DNA from: DASWJZ01 sp963805325
Lineage (GTDB): Bacteria; Pseudomonadota; Alphaproteobacteria; Rhizobiales; Afifellaceae
NCBI GenBank assembly: GCA_963805325.1
Contig: CAWDTS010000014.1
Coordinates: forward strand, 96,446 to 160,445
Direction: 5' to 3'
DNA length: 64,000 nucleotides
Shown in pieces: positions 44,841-56,974 of this stretch; position 1 is the stretch's first letter; each line of letters begins with the position of its first letter. The position numbers were made by a program, and so were the translations under genes. Below the pieces are notes generated by a model, which saw nothing but the letters and a program-made list of their open reading frames with translations, was not told the DNA's origin and searched no databases.

Positions 44841-46431
44841 AGCTCAGCGCGCTTCGCCTGGACGACGCCCTCGAGCGCCATGCACCCTCTCGAGCACCGC
44901 GTCCTCGATCGGCCCGTCGACCTCGATCAGGGCGATCGCGTCCTCGCCGGCCGCGGCGCGGCCGAGATTGAAGGTCGCGATGTTGACCTCCTCGGCGCCG
45001 AGCAGCGTGCCGAGCCGGCCGATGAAGCCGGGCTTGTCGCGGTTGGTGATGTAGAGCATGTCGGCGCCGAAGCTCGCCTCCATGTCGATCCCCTTGATCT
45101 GGATCAGGCGCGGCTTGCCGTCGGAGAAGACCGTGCCGGCCACCGACCGCTCCTGCCGCTCGGTGCGCACGGTCAGCCGGATATAGGTCTCGAAGGCGCC
45201 GCGCTGCGACTGGCGGACCTCGTCGACGGCGATGCCGCGGCTCTGCGCGACGACCGGCGCGTTGACCATGTTGACCTCGGTCAGGATCGGCCTGAGCAGG
45301 CCGGCGAGCAGCGCCGAGGTCAGCGCCTTGGTGTTCATCTCGGCGACGTCGCCGGCATATTCGATGGTGATGCCGCGCGATCGTCGTTTCGGTGAGCTGG
45401 CCGGCGAAGGAGCCGAGATTCTCGGCGAGCCGGACGAAGGGCGTCAGCCGCACCGCCTCCTCGGCCGTGATCGACGGCATGTTGAGGGCGTTGGTCACCG
45501 CGCCGTCGAGCAGGTAGTCGGACATCTGCTCGGCGACCTGGACGGCGACATTCTCCTGCGCCTCGGTGGTCGCCGCGCCGAGATGCGGCGTGCAGACGAC
45601 GTTGGGCAGGCCGAACAGCGGGCTCGCATCGGCCGGCTCGGTGACGAAGACGTCGACGCCGGCGCCGGCGACCTTGCCGTTCTTGATCGCCGTCGGCGAG
45701 ATCCTCCTCGACCACCAGCCCGCCGCGGGCGCAGTTGATGATGCGGACGCCCTTCTTCATCTTGGCGATCGCCGCCGCGTCGATGATGTTGCGGGTCTTG
45801 TCGGTCAGCGGCGTGTGGAGGGTGATGAAGTCGGCGCGGCGGAAGCAGTTCGTCGAGCTCGACCTTGTCGACGCCGAGCTGCACCGCGCGCTCGTCGGAG
45901 AGGATAGGGATCGAAGGCGATCACCTTCATCCTGAGGCCGATCGCCCGCTCGGCGACGATCGAGCCGATGTTGCCGCAGCCGATGATGCCGAGCGTCTTG
46001 CCGGTGATCTCGACCCCCATGAAGCGGTTCTTCTCCCACTTGCCGGCCTGGGTCGAGGCGTCGGCGGCGGGGATCTGGCGGGCGACCGCGAACATCATCG
46101 CGATGGCGTGCTCGGCGGTGGTGATCGAATTGCCGAAGGGCGTGTTCATGACGATGATGCCGCGCGCCGTCGCGGCCGGCACGTCGACATTGTCGACGCC
46201 GATGCCGGCGCGGCCGATGACGCGGAGCTTCGTCGCCGGCGGCGAGCACCTTCTCGGTCGACCTTGGTCGCCGAGCGGATGGCAAGCCCGTCATAGTCGC
46301 CGATGCGGCGAGCAGCGCGTCCTTGTCCTTGCCGAGATCGGGCTTGTAGTCGACGTCGATGCCGCGGTCCTTGAAGACCTGGACGGCGGTCGGGGAGAGC
46401 TTGTCGGAAACCAGTACGCGGGGAGGGTCAT
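44836..46431 (-). CDS. serA: D-3-phosphoglycerate dehydrogenase, several frameshifts
   Basis: First enzyme of serine synthesis. The Rossmann segment EITGKTLGIIGCGNIGSIVA and the following RMKVIAFDPY are clear, as are ARGIIVMNTPFGNSITTAEH and HAIAMMFAVARQIPAAD. The C-terminal regulatory part contains the ASB and ACT domains (KIKGIDMEASFGADMLYITN-type text, then DKPGFIGRLGTLLGAEEVNI). One missing C in a CCCC run at the start codon region and an extra C near 44862 are two of several indels; with the latter removed the protein ends in the normal VVQAKALSF. The restored length, ~530 residues, matches long-form SerA. serC lies upstream on the same strand. Confidence 0.92.
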
Positions 46432-46611
46432 GGCACGTTGATCCATTGTCGGGATCGCTGTCCCTGCCGAATTACTGGGGTGCCAGCGCAGAGCCTGGCC
46501 TGCGAAGGACGCGATGCGACGTCGTGATCGCGCGCGTGCTTCGAGGCTCGCCGGCTTGCGCGGCTGCGCCTTCAGCATGGCTGGCGTCGGGTGACACCGT
46601 CATTGCCGTGC

Positions 46612-47805
46612 TCAGGCCGCCTGCTTCAGCGATGCCTTCTCCAGGGCGAAGGCCCAGTCGAGCCATTCGGTCAGGATGGCGAGGTCGGAGGCCTCGACGG
46701 TCGCCCCGCCCCAGATCCGCAGATGCGGCGGCGCGTCGCGATGGAAGGCGATGTCATGGGCGACGCCTTCCTTGTCGAGCCGCGAGGCGATGGCGCGGAC
46801 GAAGGCCTCGTGGCCGGCAAGGTCGAGCCCGGTGACCGCCGGATCGACGATCTTCATGCAGATCGAGGTGTTCGACCGGGTCGCCGGATCCTCGGCGAAG
46901 AAATCGATCCACGGCGTCCGATCCGCCCAGTCGGCCAGCACCTTGAAGTTGGCGTTGGCGCGGCCGATCAGCCCGTTCAGCCCGCCTTCCGACTTGCGCC
47001 CAGTCGAGCGCGTCGAGATAATCCTCGACGCAGAGCATCGACGGCGTGTTGATCGTCTCGCCGACGAAGATGCCCTCGTTGAGCTTGCCGCCCTTGGTCA
47101 TCCGGAAGAGCTTCGGCAGCGGCCACGGCGGCGTATAGCTCTCCAGCCGCTCGACGGCGCGCGGGCTGAGGATCAGCATGCCGTGCGCCGCCTCGCCGCC
47201 GAGCGCCTTCTGCCAGGAGAAGGTGACGACGTCGAGCTTGTCGAAGGGAAGCGGCTGGGCGAAGGCGGCCGAGGTCGCGTCGCAGATCGTCAGCCCCTCG
47301 CGGTCGGCGGCGATCCAGTCGCCGTCCGGCACCCGGACGCCGGAGGTCGTGCCGTTCCAGGTGAAGATCGACGTCATGGCTGAAATCGACCTGGCCGAGA
47401 TCCGGCAGCTTGCCGTAGTCGGCCTTGATCACCCGGGCATTGTCGAGCTTGAGCTGCTTGACCACGTCGGTGACCCAGCCGAGGCCGAAGCTTTCCCAGG
47501 CCAGCACGTCGACCGGCCGGGCGCCGAGCAGCGACCACAGCGCCATCTCGACCGCGCCGGTATCCGAGGCCGGCACGATGCCGATCCGGTAGTCGGCGGG
47601 AACCTCGAGCGCCTCGCGGGTCAGGTCGATGGCCTGCTTGAGCTTGGCCTTGCCGATCTTGGACCGGTGCGAGCGGCCGAGAGCCGCGTCGCGCAAGCGC
47701 GTCCAGCGACCAGCCGGGTCGCTTGGCGCAGGGTCCGGAAGAGAAGTTGGGATTTGTCGGCTTGCGCGCGGGCGCGGCGACGCCGTTCACGGCAGTATCG
47801 GTCAT
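46612..47805 (-). CDS. serC: Phosphoserine aminotransferase, several frameshifts
   Basis: PLP enzyme making 3-phosphoserine from 3-phosphohydroxypyruvate and glutamate. The start MTDTAVNGVAAPARKPTNPN then FSSGPCAKRPGW is the alphaproteobacterial SerC opening. YRIGIVPASDTGAVEMALWS, CDATSAAFAQPLPFDKLDVV and TFSWQKALGGEAAHG (with the PLP lysine) follow, and the tail is LTEWLDWAFALEKASLKQAA. Breaks lie near 47700, 47380 and 46975. The restored length of ~398 residues is typical. It is followed by serA about 180 bases on, giving a serC-serA operon. Confidence 0.92.
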
Positions 47806-47846
47806 TGTTCTATCCTCTCAGATAGGCAGCCCCTCGTTGGGGAGGG

Positions 47847-48250
47847 GTGGCCCGCCGCCTTCCTAACCGAATTGCCGAAGAACTCAAGCCCCAACTGCGC
47901 GCAACCAGGCAGATTATCGGTGAAGCAGAGCCTCGCAACACGAAGACATCCCTGAAAGGAACACTGTGTGTATTGGGAAAGCCGCCCACATCCACAGCGC
48001 GGCGGAAGGAGGGCCTCGCGGCGCTGGCGGCTTGAGCCCTGAAGAGCGCCGTTCGACGGCAAACGCGATCTGGTTGTGTTCGGATCATGCCGACTTGGTC
48101 GATAAGAACCGCGGAACGGATTATCCGCCGGGGCTGCTCATCAGTTACAAGGACATGCATGAAGCGCGTGTCGCTCGGGAACTCGGCGGTGTCTTTGAAT
48201 CTTTGGGATGGGTCGAAACGTCGATGCCGCCGGTGGCGAAGTGGCCGTGA
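47847..48250 (+). pseudogene. HNH-like endonuclease-type protein, frameshifted
   Basis: The intact C-terminal stretch IGKAAHIHSAAEGGPRGAGG, LSPEERRSTANAIWLCSDHA, DLVDKNRGTDYPPGLL is the signature of HNH-type proteins whose AAHI and IWLC-x-x-H segments form the metal site. A likely start MARRLPNRIAEELK lies in another frame, and a Cys-containing piece (NCAQPGRLSV) in a third. In the last frame a TGA stands just ahead of the good stretch. Two indels would restore a ~130-residue protein. It could be a stand-alone nuclease domain or a remnant. Confidence 0.5.
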
Positions 48251-48304
48251 GGGAGGCCGGCGAACACAGCCTTGCCGCGTCAAGTCCGGCTCCTGGCGTC
48301 CGTC

Positions 48305-48754
48305 CTACCAGGTCGAGGTAAACTCCAACGTGCAGGAGCAGTCCGAACCTCGCAACTGACTTTTGACATTGCGCAATCACTGTCAGTCGACGTAAAGGTA
48401 AAATCAATGTTTCCGCAGGAAGAACTTGAGGATGCGTAGCTTACTTTCGCTGTCGCAAGGCAAATCTCTTCTTTGTCGATAATATCATTGCCATCTTTTG
48501 ATTGAACATATTTATCAATGTAGTATTCGATTGTCGCGTCATTCGAGTTAGTCTTGACCGTACCGGGCGAGCCTGTTTCGATGTCCTTAGTATAACTCGA
48601 GACGTGATCCATATCTGAAGGCATGCAGTTGATACCCATCGCCGGCGTGGTTCTCGATCGTCAGCTCAAGCCACTCCGCGAAAGCCGGCGCCGAAAAGCC
48701 GGCGCATCCGACGGCAAGGACCGCGGCAAGCGATGTCTTGATGAATGTGTTCAT
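48305..48754 (-). CDS. Secreted six-cysteine protein, copy A, frameshifted
   Basis: First of three tandem paralogues. A signal peptide opens MNTFIKTSLAAVLAVGCAGF and ends APAFA. LELTIENHAGDGYQLHA follows, then a break near 48620, and the rest (MDHVSSYTKDIETGSPGTVK, YYIDKYVQSKDGNDIIDKEE, ICLATAKVSYASSSSSCGNI) is in another frame. After a second break the end CSCTLEFTSTW matches copy B. The gene is strikingly AT-rich compared with the flanking DNA. No family is recognised. The predicted mature protein would be periplasmic or secreted, about 125 residues. Confidence 0.6.
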
Positions 48755-48836
48755 CGTAAGAGGTCTCCATTTGCTTCGACGGGTTCGCGGACGCAAGAGA
48801 GGCTGAGCCGCCCGCGTCAGCCTGGATCCCGCCGTC

Positions 48837-49289
48837 CTACCAGGTCGAGGTGAATTGCAGCGTACAGGCGCAGTCGGTATCACTTCCGCAACTCACTTTC
48901 GACATCGCGCAATCACTGTCAGTCGATGTGAAAGTAAACTTTATACTTTCGCATTTCACACTCGAGTATGCATAGCTTACTTTCGCTGTCGCAAGGCAAA
49001 TCTCTTCCTTATCGATAATATCATTGCCATCTTTTGATTGAACGTATTTATCAATATAGTATTCGACCGTCGCTTCGTCAGAGTCCAACTTGACCGTGCC
49101 CGGCGAGCCTGTTTTGATGTCATCAGGGTAGCTCGAGACGTGATCCATATCCGAGGCATGCAGCTGATACCCATCGCCGGCGTGGTTCTCGATCGTCAGC
49201 GTCAGACCGTCGGCGAGGACCGGCGCCGAGATACCTGCGCAGCCCATGGCAAGGGCCGCTGCAAGCGATGTCTTGATGAATGCGTTCAT
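48837..49289 (-). CDS. Secreted six-cysteine protein, copy B (intact)
   Basis: The only intact copy, 150 residues. A Sec signal peptide covers residues 1-26 (MNAFIKTSLAAALAMGCAGI ending APVLA). The mature part has no long hydrophobic segment and reads LTLTIENHAGDGYQLHASDM, GTVKLDSDEATVEYYIDKYV, QSKDGNDIIDKEEICLATAK, FTFTSTDSDCAMSKVSCGSD, TDCACTLQFTSTW. Six cysteines, all in the second half, could make three disulfides. The acidic QSKDGNDIIDKEE stretch recalls a calcium loop but does not fit the EF-hand spacing. The ATG at 49289 starts the signal peptide. I do not recognise the family. Low GC suggests foreign origin. Confidence 0.7.
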   Translation of the reverse strand: MNAFIKTSLAAALAMGCAGISAPVLADGLTLTIENHAGDGYQLHASDMDHVSSYPDDIKTGSPGTVKLDSDEATVEYYIDKYVQSKDGNDIIDKEEICLATAKVSYAYSSVKCESIKFTFTSTDSDCAMSKVSCGSDTDCACTLQFTSTW

Positions 49290-49602
49290 CGTTGAGAGGT
49301 CTCCCGTTTGCTTCGCCAGTGATTGGGTGCAAGGAGGCTGCGCCCCCTGCACAGTACGGCAGCTTTACGTCGCAGCGGTTTCAATCGGATTTCGTGGCGT
49401 GGGTAGAATTGTTTCAACTGTAACAGGCGCCCCGCTGTCGTCCGGACCGCAAGACCGGCCGATGACGACCCGCTCCACCCTGCGCGGACCGGCGGCCATA
49501 TCGACTCGATCCTGTCGTCAATGCCGCCGGCGGCGAAATGACCGTAGGAGCGCTGGCGAGCCCGGCTACGCCGCGTCGGTCCGTATCCTGGCGTCCCTCC
49601 CC

Positions 49603-50059
49603 TTACCAGGTCGAGGTAAACTCCAACGTGCAGGAACAGTCGGGGGAACTCTCGCACTGACTTCGAACATCGCGCAATCGGAGCTAGTAGACGTAAAGGT
49701 AAATTTTGTGTCTTAACATTTTCCACTCGTCGAAATATAATCTATCTTTGCTGTCGCAAGGCAAGTTTCTTCTTCGTCGATAATATTCTTCCCATCTTTC
49801 ACTATCATATACTTCTCTATGTGGTATTCTATCGTCCCTTCGTCCCAGTCGAACTTGACCGTGCCGGGCGAGCCTGTTTTGACGACGCGTGTAACTTGAC
49901 GAGTGATCCATATCCCAGGCAACGCAGCTGGCTACCTCGCCAGGCGTGGTTCTCGATCGTCAGCGTCAGACCGTCGGTATCCGCGAGGACCGGGGCCGAG
50001 ATGCCGGCGCATCCCACGGCAAGGGCCATTGCAAGCGATGTCTTGATCAATGCGTTCAT
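49603..50059 (-). CDS. Secreted six-cysteine protein, copy C, frameshifted
   Basis: Third paralogue. The signal peptide is MNALIKTSLAMALAVGCAGI ending APVLA, followed by LTLTIENHA. After breaks near 49940 and 49900 it continues KTGSPGTVKFDWDEGTIEYH, IEKYMIVKDGKNIIDEEETC and LATAKIDYISTSGKC, and with further indels ends FTFTSTSSDCAMFEVS... CSCTLEFTSTW at a TAA (49603). It is more diverged than A and B are from each other. It is first in the tandem array in the direction of transcription. Confidence 0.55.
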
Positions 50060-50089
50060 TGTGAACGGCAGATCGACCGGACCCGACAG

Positions 50090-50332
50090 CCGACAACCTC
50101 ATTTGTCTTCGGCGCCGACAGCGTCCGGGACCATCAATCGGCAGTCGCGTTGCGCGAGATGTTCGGTGGAACGCTCGTGCCGGTCGCAGGTGTCGCCAGG
50201 CACAATGTCCTGCTTCCCCTGATCAGGCGCGGGCAATTCGAGACCCTGATGCGCGAGCTGCTGCCGGCGGAGCCGGTCGGCAACGCTGTCGTCAGGCGGT
50301 TTCGGAGGCTTTCTGCCGGCCGGCGGGACTGA
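50090..50332 (+). pseudogene. Protein fragment, possibly hydrolase C-terminus
   Basis: A plus-strand frame with protein-like text: SFVFGADSVRDHQSAVALRE, MFGGTLVPVAGVARHNVLLP, LIRRGQFETLMRELLPAEP. The pattern (FGA-D...G-x-x-HN) recalls the last third of an alpha/beta hydrolase carrying the catalytic Asp and His. No matching N-terminal part is found upstream, where the six-cysteine genes begin on the other strand. It is probably a remnant left when the array was inserted. The following 50333-50590 shows no clear gene. Confidence 0.3.
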
Positions 50333-50590
50333 CGGGCGGCGAAGCCGCGCCATCCCCAATCCACATCGACGACAGCTTTTTCATGCCGACGACAAATACT
50401 TCGCCTATAATCGCGGCGGGAAAGAGCGCTTTCGCGCGGCTGGGACAATAGGGGGGCCAGGTCGGCGGGATCAGTATCGTCTGGAGAAACGCGACGGCGG
50501 AAGCGTATTCGGCTTCCCGCGACAGTTGCCGTTTGCTATCCATCCGCGCCGCTCGGGCACGACCTGACAAACGGGGACGAAAGAACCGAA

Positions 50591-51605
50591 ATGACAGCCA
50601 TCAGGTCAATCCTGTATTACATCTCGTCGCCGGTCCTCGTCCTCAAGGACTATCCGATCCTGTTCCGGTGGAAGGACGTCTATATCGTCACCGGCGGGTT
50701 CATCAACTCGGTCTCCGCCATCTTTTCGTTTCTGGTCGCGACCTATTTCTACAGGACCATGTTCCCGGCCGAGACCGCCGATCCCGGCTGGCTCTGGAAG
50801 CTCGTCGCGGTCGTGTTCTTCTCGCTGATCTTCAGCAAGGTCTTCCACTTTTTCGCGCTGGGTCGCGAGTTTCTGCGCCAGCCCAAGAAATACATGGCCG
50901 AGACCGCCTTCTACAATCAGGGCGGACAGATCGGCGTGTTCCTCGGCACCGTCTGGTTTTCGCCTTTCGACCGGGATCGAATTCCTCGCCTGCATGGACA
51001 TCAATCTGGCCGCCGGCTGCCTGTCGCTGGCGCTCGGCCGGATCGGTTGCTACAGCTACGGTTGCTGCCATGGCCGGCAGACCACCAGCCGGTTTTCGAC
51101 GGTCTATACCCACCCGCTGACCAAGGCGCTGCGGGTCTTCCCCGAACTGACCAACGTGCCGCTCGTCCCCACCCAGCTGATCTCCGCGGCCTATGCCTTC
51201 GCGCTGTTCTTCGTCATGATCTGGGCGCTGTTCCACTCGCCGAGGGCCGGCGTCGTCTCGGCGATCTTCATCCTCGCCTATAATCTCTTCCGGATCTTCA
51301 TCGAGCGGTATCGCCTCAGCGTCGTCAACGTCTCGGCCAAGACCGTCCATATGAAATTCTACATGGGCGTCGCCACGACGATCCTCGGATTCGGCGCGGC
51401 CTATCTCGTCTTCGTGCTCTGGGACACGGCGCCGCTCCTGACCTTCAAGGCACCCCTGACGCTCGGCGAATTCCTCGTCGAGGACGTCTTCCGGCTGCAG
51501 ACGATCGTCGCCATCGCGATCATCTTCGTCACCTACCTGTTCTTCTGGGGAACCCACTACAAGAAACTGGGCCAGCACTTCGAGTGGAGCGAAGGCCCGA
51601 ATTGA
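50591..51605 (+). CDS. Divergent Lgt-like (prolipoprotein diacylglyceryl transferase family) membrane protein
   Basis: A seven-helix membrane protein of ~340 residues related to Lgt, which attaches diacylglycerol to the lipobox cysteine. The family signature region reads ALGRIGCYSYGCCHGR where true Lgt has GRIGNFINGELWGR-like text, and LVPTQLISAAYAF matches Lgt's YPTQLYE segment. YNQGGQIGVFLGT stands where Lgt has its H-G-G loop. The N-terminus FRWKDVYIVTGGFINSVSAI is unusual. At least one break lies near 50960. The replaced asparagine and glutamate suggest a different lipid or acyl transfer. Its stop overlaps the next gene. Confidence 0.65.
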
Positions 51606-52302
51606 AGGTCGAAATATCGCGCCTGCCCTGGATCCTCGTCGGGATTTCGGCGGCGCTGGAGGGGGTGACGGTCGCGATCCTGCCCTATGTCTCGAGCCTG
51701 CCGTCGAACGGTCCGATCTCGAAGCCGCCGGAATCGGGATTGCTTCTCGGCTATATCGGCATGCTGACCGCGATCCTGCTGGTCAACGCCTTCGGCCGAA
51801 CGTCGATCTCGAAACGGATCGCCGGCGGCGCCTTGCATATCGAGGGCGCGGTCTTCATTTCGCTCTGGGGCGGACTGTTTCTGGCGCTGATCTTCTTCTT
51901 CCAGGGCGTCTTCGATTTCACGCCCTACACCACGCTGACCGTGATGCTTCGCGCCGCCTGCTCGTTGGCGGCCAGCACGCTGATCGTGCTTCTCCTCTAC
52001 CGGGTTTCGGCGCGGCTCGTCCCCTGGCTTTCGGTGAGGCTGGCGTGGGGCGCGGACAAGATGGCGGATCGAAGGGGCGGCGATCTGGCCTCCGGTCGTG
52101 CTGCTGTCGCTCTACGAGGCGATTGCCCTGCCGATCATCGAGCTGGTCAGGGGCGTAGAAGACAACCGCTTCCTGGCCGGCCTCGGCCTCGGCCTCGTCG
52201 CCGGCGCGGTCGCGACGACGGTCGTCGTGGCGCTCTACAACCTGGTCGTTCCGGCGGCTTCCCGGCGGGACCCTGTCATTCGACCTCGAGAAGTCGGCCT
52301 GA
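51602..52302 (+). CDS. Hypothetical multi-helix membrane protein
   Basis: Starts at a TTG (51602) overlapping the Lgt-like stop (TTGA), so the pair is translationally coupled. Predicted helices include LPWILVGISAALEGVTVAIL, LLGYIGMLTAILLVNAFG, ISLWGGLFLALIFFFQGVF and LRAACSLAASTLIVLLLY. After a break near 52095 a last pair of helices follows (FLAGLGLGLVAGAVATTVVV). The most natural end is TGA 52302, giving PGGTLSFDLEKSA. No family recognised. Context points to joint function with the Lgt-like protein at the inner membrane. Confidence 0.5.
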
Positions 52303-52338
52303 GACACTCCGCCCGAGGGCCGCGTGCAGGGACTGAAA

Positions 52339-52371
52339 AAAACGCGGCGGGGGAGGCCCCCGCCGCGTTTT
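52339..52371. terminator. Strong bidirectional terminator
   Basis: AAAACGCGGCGGGGG and CCCCCGCCGCGTTTT form a perfect 15-bp stem with loop AGG. A and T runs at the two ends make it a functional intrinsic terminator on both strands. It lies between the convergent membrane-protein and outer-membrane-protein genes. Confidence 0.92.
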
Positions 52372-52409
52372 CCGATGCGCCCCAGATGCAGCCTGAGGAG
52401 GACTGCCGC

Positions 52410-53188
52410 CTAGTTCAACAGGTAGCGGAGGCCGACGCGGACTTCCGACGCGGTGATGTCGTCGTATTTGATCCGCTTGTTGCCGTAGGCGCGGCAGCGT
52501 CTTGCCCGACTGGGCGTTGCCAAGATCGATGTAGCGGTAGTTGAGATCGATGAGCCAGTTGTTGCTCACCGGGACCGATACGCCCGCCATCAGCGCCCAG
52601 GCAAGGTTGGTGGTGGTTGCCCCCTTCCAGGTCCCGGTCGTGCCGTTCGGATTGGTGTATTTGACGTTGGAGGTCGTCAGGCTCGACACGCCGACGCCGG
52701 CACCGACATAGGGGATGAAGCCGGCAAGCCCTTCGCCGCCGAGATCGAAATCCCAGTAGGCGTTCACCAGCCCGCTCCAGGCCGCGATGTCGGCATATTC
52801 CTTCGAATATTCCTTGCCCGGCTTTCCGGTGCAGGGATCGGGGCAGTTGAGCTTGCCCTTGAACTGGCTCTCCCACTCATAGTCGACCGTGAAGTCCGAC
52901 CGGAAGGAATTGTTGAAGCGGTAACCGAAGCCGCCGCCGACGAGCCCGGTATTGGCAAGGCTTTCGTCCTTCATGTTGCCGTAGCCATTGACGTCGAAGC
53001 TCGCGTTCGGCGCCGCGTACCATTTGTAGCCGAGGTCGCCACGCAGGTACCAGTTGCTGCCGACTTCATAGGGCGCCGCCGCCGGTGCCTCGTAGTAGAG
53101 TCGCCGGCAAATCCGCCGCCAGCGCCGTGGCCGCCGGCACGATCAGCGCTATAGCTCCAAAAAGAGCTGAAACTCGCAGACTCCCCAT
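52410..53188 (-). CDS. Outer-membrane beta-barrel protein, frameshifted
   Basis: A ~258-residue Omp25/RopB-like porin-family barrel of the kind abundant in Hyphomicrobiales. The signal peptide is MGSLRVSALFGAIALIVPAA ending ATALAA. NWYLRGDLGYKWYAAPNASF is the usual first strand, and GLVGGGFGYRFNNSFRSDFT, FIPYVGAGVGVSSLTTSNVK and NNWLIDLNYRYIDLGNAQSG follow. The C-terminal strand EVRVGLRYLLN follows a break near 52500; another break is near 53097. GGAAAGGA precedes the ATG. Such proteins stabilise the outer envelope. Confidence 0.85.
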
Positions 53189-53525
53189 CTTCAAATCCTT
53201 TCCCCTTGCGCCCAGCTACATGCGGCCGCCGTTAGCGGTGCGCCGTGGAAAGGGATTGTTGAGGTTAATGGTTAAATCGGTGTTAACCACGTTGGCCAAT
53301 CGCAAGGATTGCACCTCTTCCCGGATCCGGCGACCTGACAACGCCGATATATGATCGTGAAATCAACACGTTAAGCGCGCAACGCCTACACCGGTGAAGA
53401 TCGCCGGGCCGAACACGCGTACTGATTCGGCTGTGGCGAGACTATCGCAATGCCGGAAAAGCGTTAACCAAATATCGTCCGCGACGAATCAGCGACGACT
53501 TCCGATTCACCTTTGGCACGACAAG
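53189..53525. other. Intergenic region, promoter of the barrel protein gene
   Basis: About 340 bases with no coding signal, AT-richer than average (GGTTAATGGTTAAATCGG near 53266). It should hold the promoter of the outer-membrane protein gene, transcribed to the left. No other element was recognised. Confidence 0.4.
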
Positions 53526-53556
53526 CAAAACCCCGGGCGACAGACCCGGGGTTTTG
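53526..53556 (-). terminator. ftsH terminator
   Basis: CAAAACCCCGGG and CCCGGGGTTTTG form a perfect 12-bp stem with a seven-base loop. On the minus strand, after the ftsH stop at 53577, it ends in a T-run, so it is a standard intrinsic terminator. Confidence 0.88.
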
Positions 53557-53576
53557 TCAGAACAGTCGACTGGGGA

Positions 53577-55497
<1,921 letters not shown>

Positions 55498-55633
55498 TCT
55501 CGTCCCTTGGCGGCCCGGCATCCGCTGCAAGCCCGGTTTCTCAGGCGTTAAGATAGGTGCCGGATGGCAGAATTCCAACAAGAGTTTGTTGTCGTATCAT
55601 GCTGAAATTACGGCAGGGTGAACAGACCGACCG

Positions 55634-56974
55634 TCATGAATCGTCGTAAGTGGGGAACCGCGGCGGGCTCGCCAGCCGTTCACCGACGATCTGACGCACG
55701 GTCACCGTCAGCGCGGACCTTCGCCCGTCGGCGACGAATCCGAGGGTCGGCGCGGCGACCACCTGTCCCTCTCGCCAGACGCGCCGGCTGGACCTCCAGC
55801 GCCGCCGCCGGGACACCCGGCGACTCGGGCGCCGATCATGCGGCGTCCGGCCTCGCCCGAGCGGACCGAGGACGAGCCGGTCGGCGCGTGCTGCGGCGCG
55901 ATATCGACCGTGAATCGCCGGTCCCAGACGCCCGGAAAACCCTCGGTCAAGCGGGATTTCCGGCAGCCCGCCCCGCCCGGCTTCGCGATAGAAAAGCACG
56001 GAATCGCCCCTCGATCTCGACGACGACGCCCGCCAAGCGTCCGCTTGAACCGGCCGCCGTCAAAGCCGAGAAGCGCGTCGTGAAGCGCCTTCAGCCGCTC
56101 GAAGCGCGGCGGATAGGGTTCGCCGCCGATCGCCATCAGCAGCCGCACCAGCAGCCGGAGGCGGACGGCCTCGGGTTCGCCGAGGAACGGACCGCGGGCG
56201 ACCCGCGCGATCGCCAGGTGGTCGACCGTGACACCGGCCGGCGATGAAGCGGTCGGTGGCGGCGTCGATCGCATCGGCGGCCGCGGCAAAATGCGCCGCG
56301 GTCGCCGCCAGTTCGGCGGCGCCGATACCCGGCGGCGGCGAGCTTCGGCATATCCTTCCGGATCCGCGCCCGCAGGAAGCGCGGATCGCGATTCATCGGA
56401 TCGTCGACCGGGACCAGGCCGGCGGCGGCGGTGGTGGCGACGAGCCGCGACCGCGGAATATCGAGAAACGGCCGGAAGACGACGAGCCCGTCGCTGGCGA
56501 CCGCCCGGCGCATCGCCGCCAGCCCGAAGACGCCCGGAGCCGCGCTGGAGCCGGATCAGGAACGGTCTCGGCCTGATCGTCGCGGTGATGGGCGAGGAGA
56601 AGGTGCGAGGCCGCCGCCTCGCCGCGCCGCGCCGATCAGCAGCCGGTACCGCGCCTCGCGCGCCGCCGCCTCGATATCGCATCGCGGCAGAGGGCCGGTC
56701 GCGGTCAGAAGCCGCGCCGGCATGCCGCGCCTTCCGGCGGTCGCGACCACCTCGGCCGCCTCGCCGGCCGAGCCGGTCCGGAGGCCATGATCGACGGTCA
56801 GGACGATCGATCGCGGGCCGGCCGAGCCCTGCGCCGCCACCGATCGACGACGTCGAGCAGCGCCAGCGAATCGGCGCCGCCGGAGACCGCCAGGGCAACG
56901 ACTCCGGCCCCGGCGACCGGCGCGAGAAGCGCCTCGACTTCGCCGTCGGTCAGCGGTTGGGCGGTGCTCAGCAG
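55634..56974 (-). CDS. tilS: tRNA(Ile)-lysidine synthetase, several frameshifts
   Basis: TilS converts the C34 of the CAU-anticodon tRNA-Ile to lysidine. The PP-loop SGGADSLALLDVVDRW is near the N-terminus, after QPLTDGEVEALLAPVAGAGV. LTVDHGLRTGSAGEAAEVVA and DIEAAAREARYRLLI follow, later FRPFLDIPRSRLVATTAAAG and DDPMNRDPRFLRARIRKDMP (the NxDxxFxRxR-type motif). The C-terminal domain ends PPRFPTYDDS. At least four indels interrupt it. No ATG is in frame at the beginning, so the start is set approximately, at a CTG next to the cpoB stop; a frameshift may hide the real one. Confidence 0.82.

Noticed and set aside
50292..50570. Minus-strand frame of ~90 codons before the Lgt-like gene
   Set aside because: No ribosome-binding site, no recognisable motif, and an overlap with the better plus-strand fragment.
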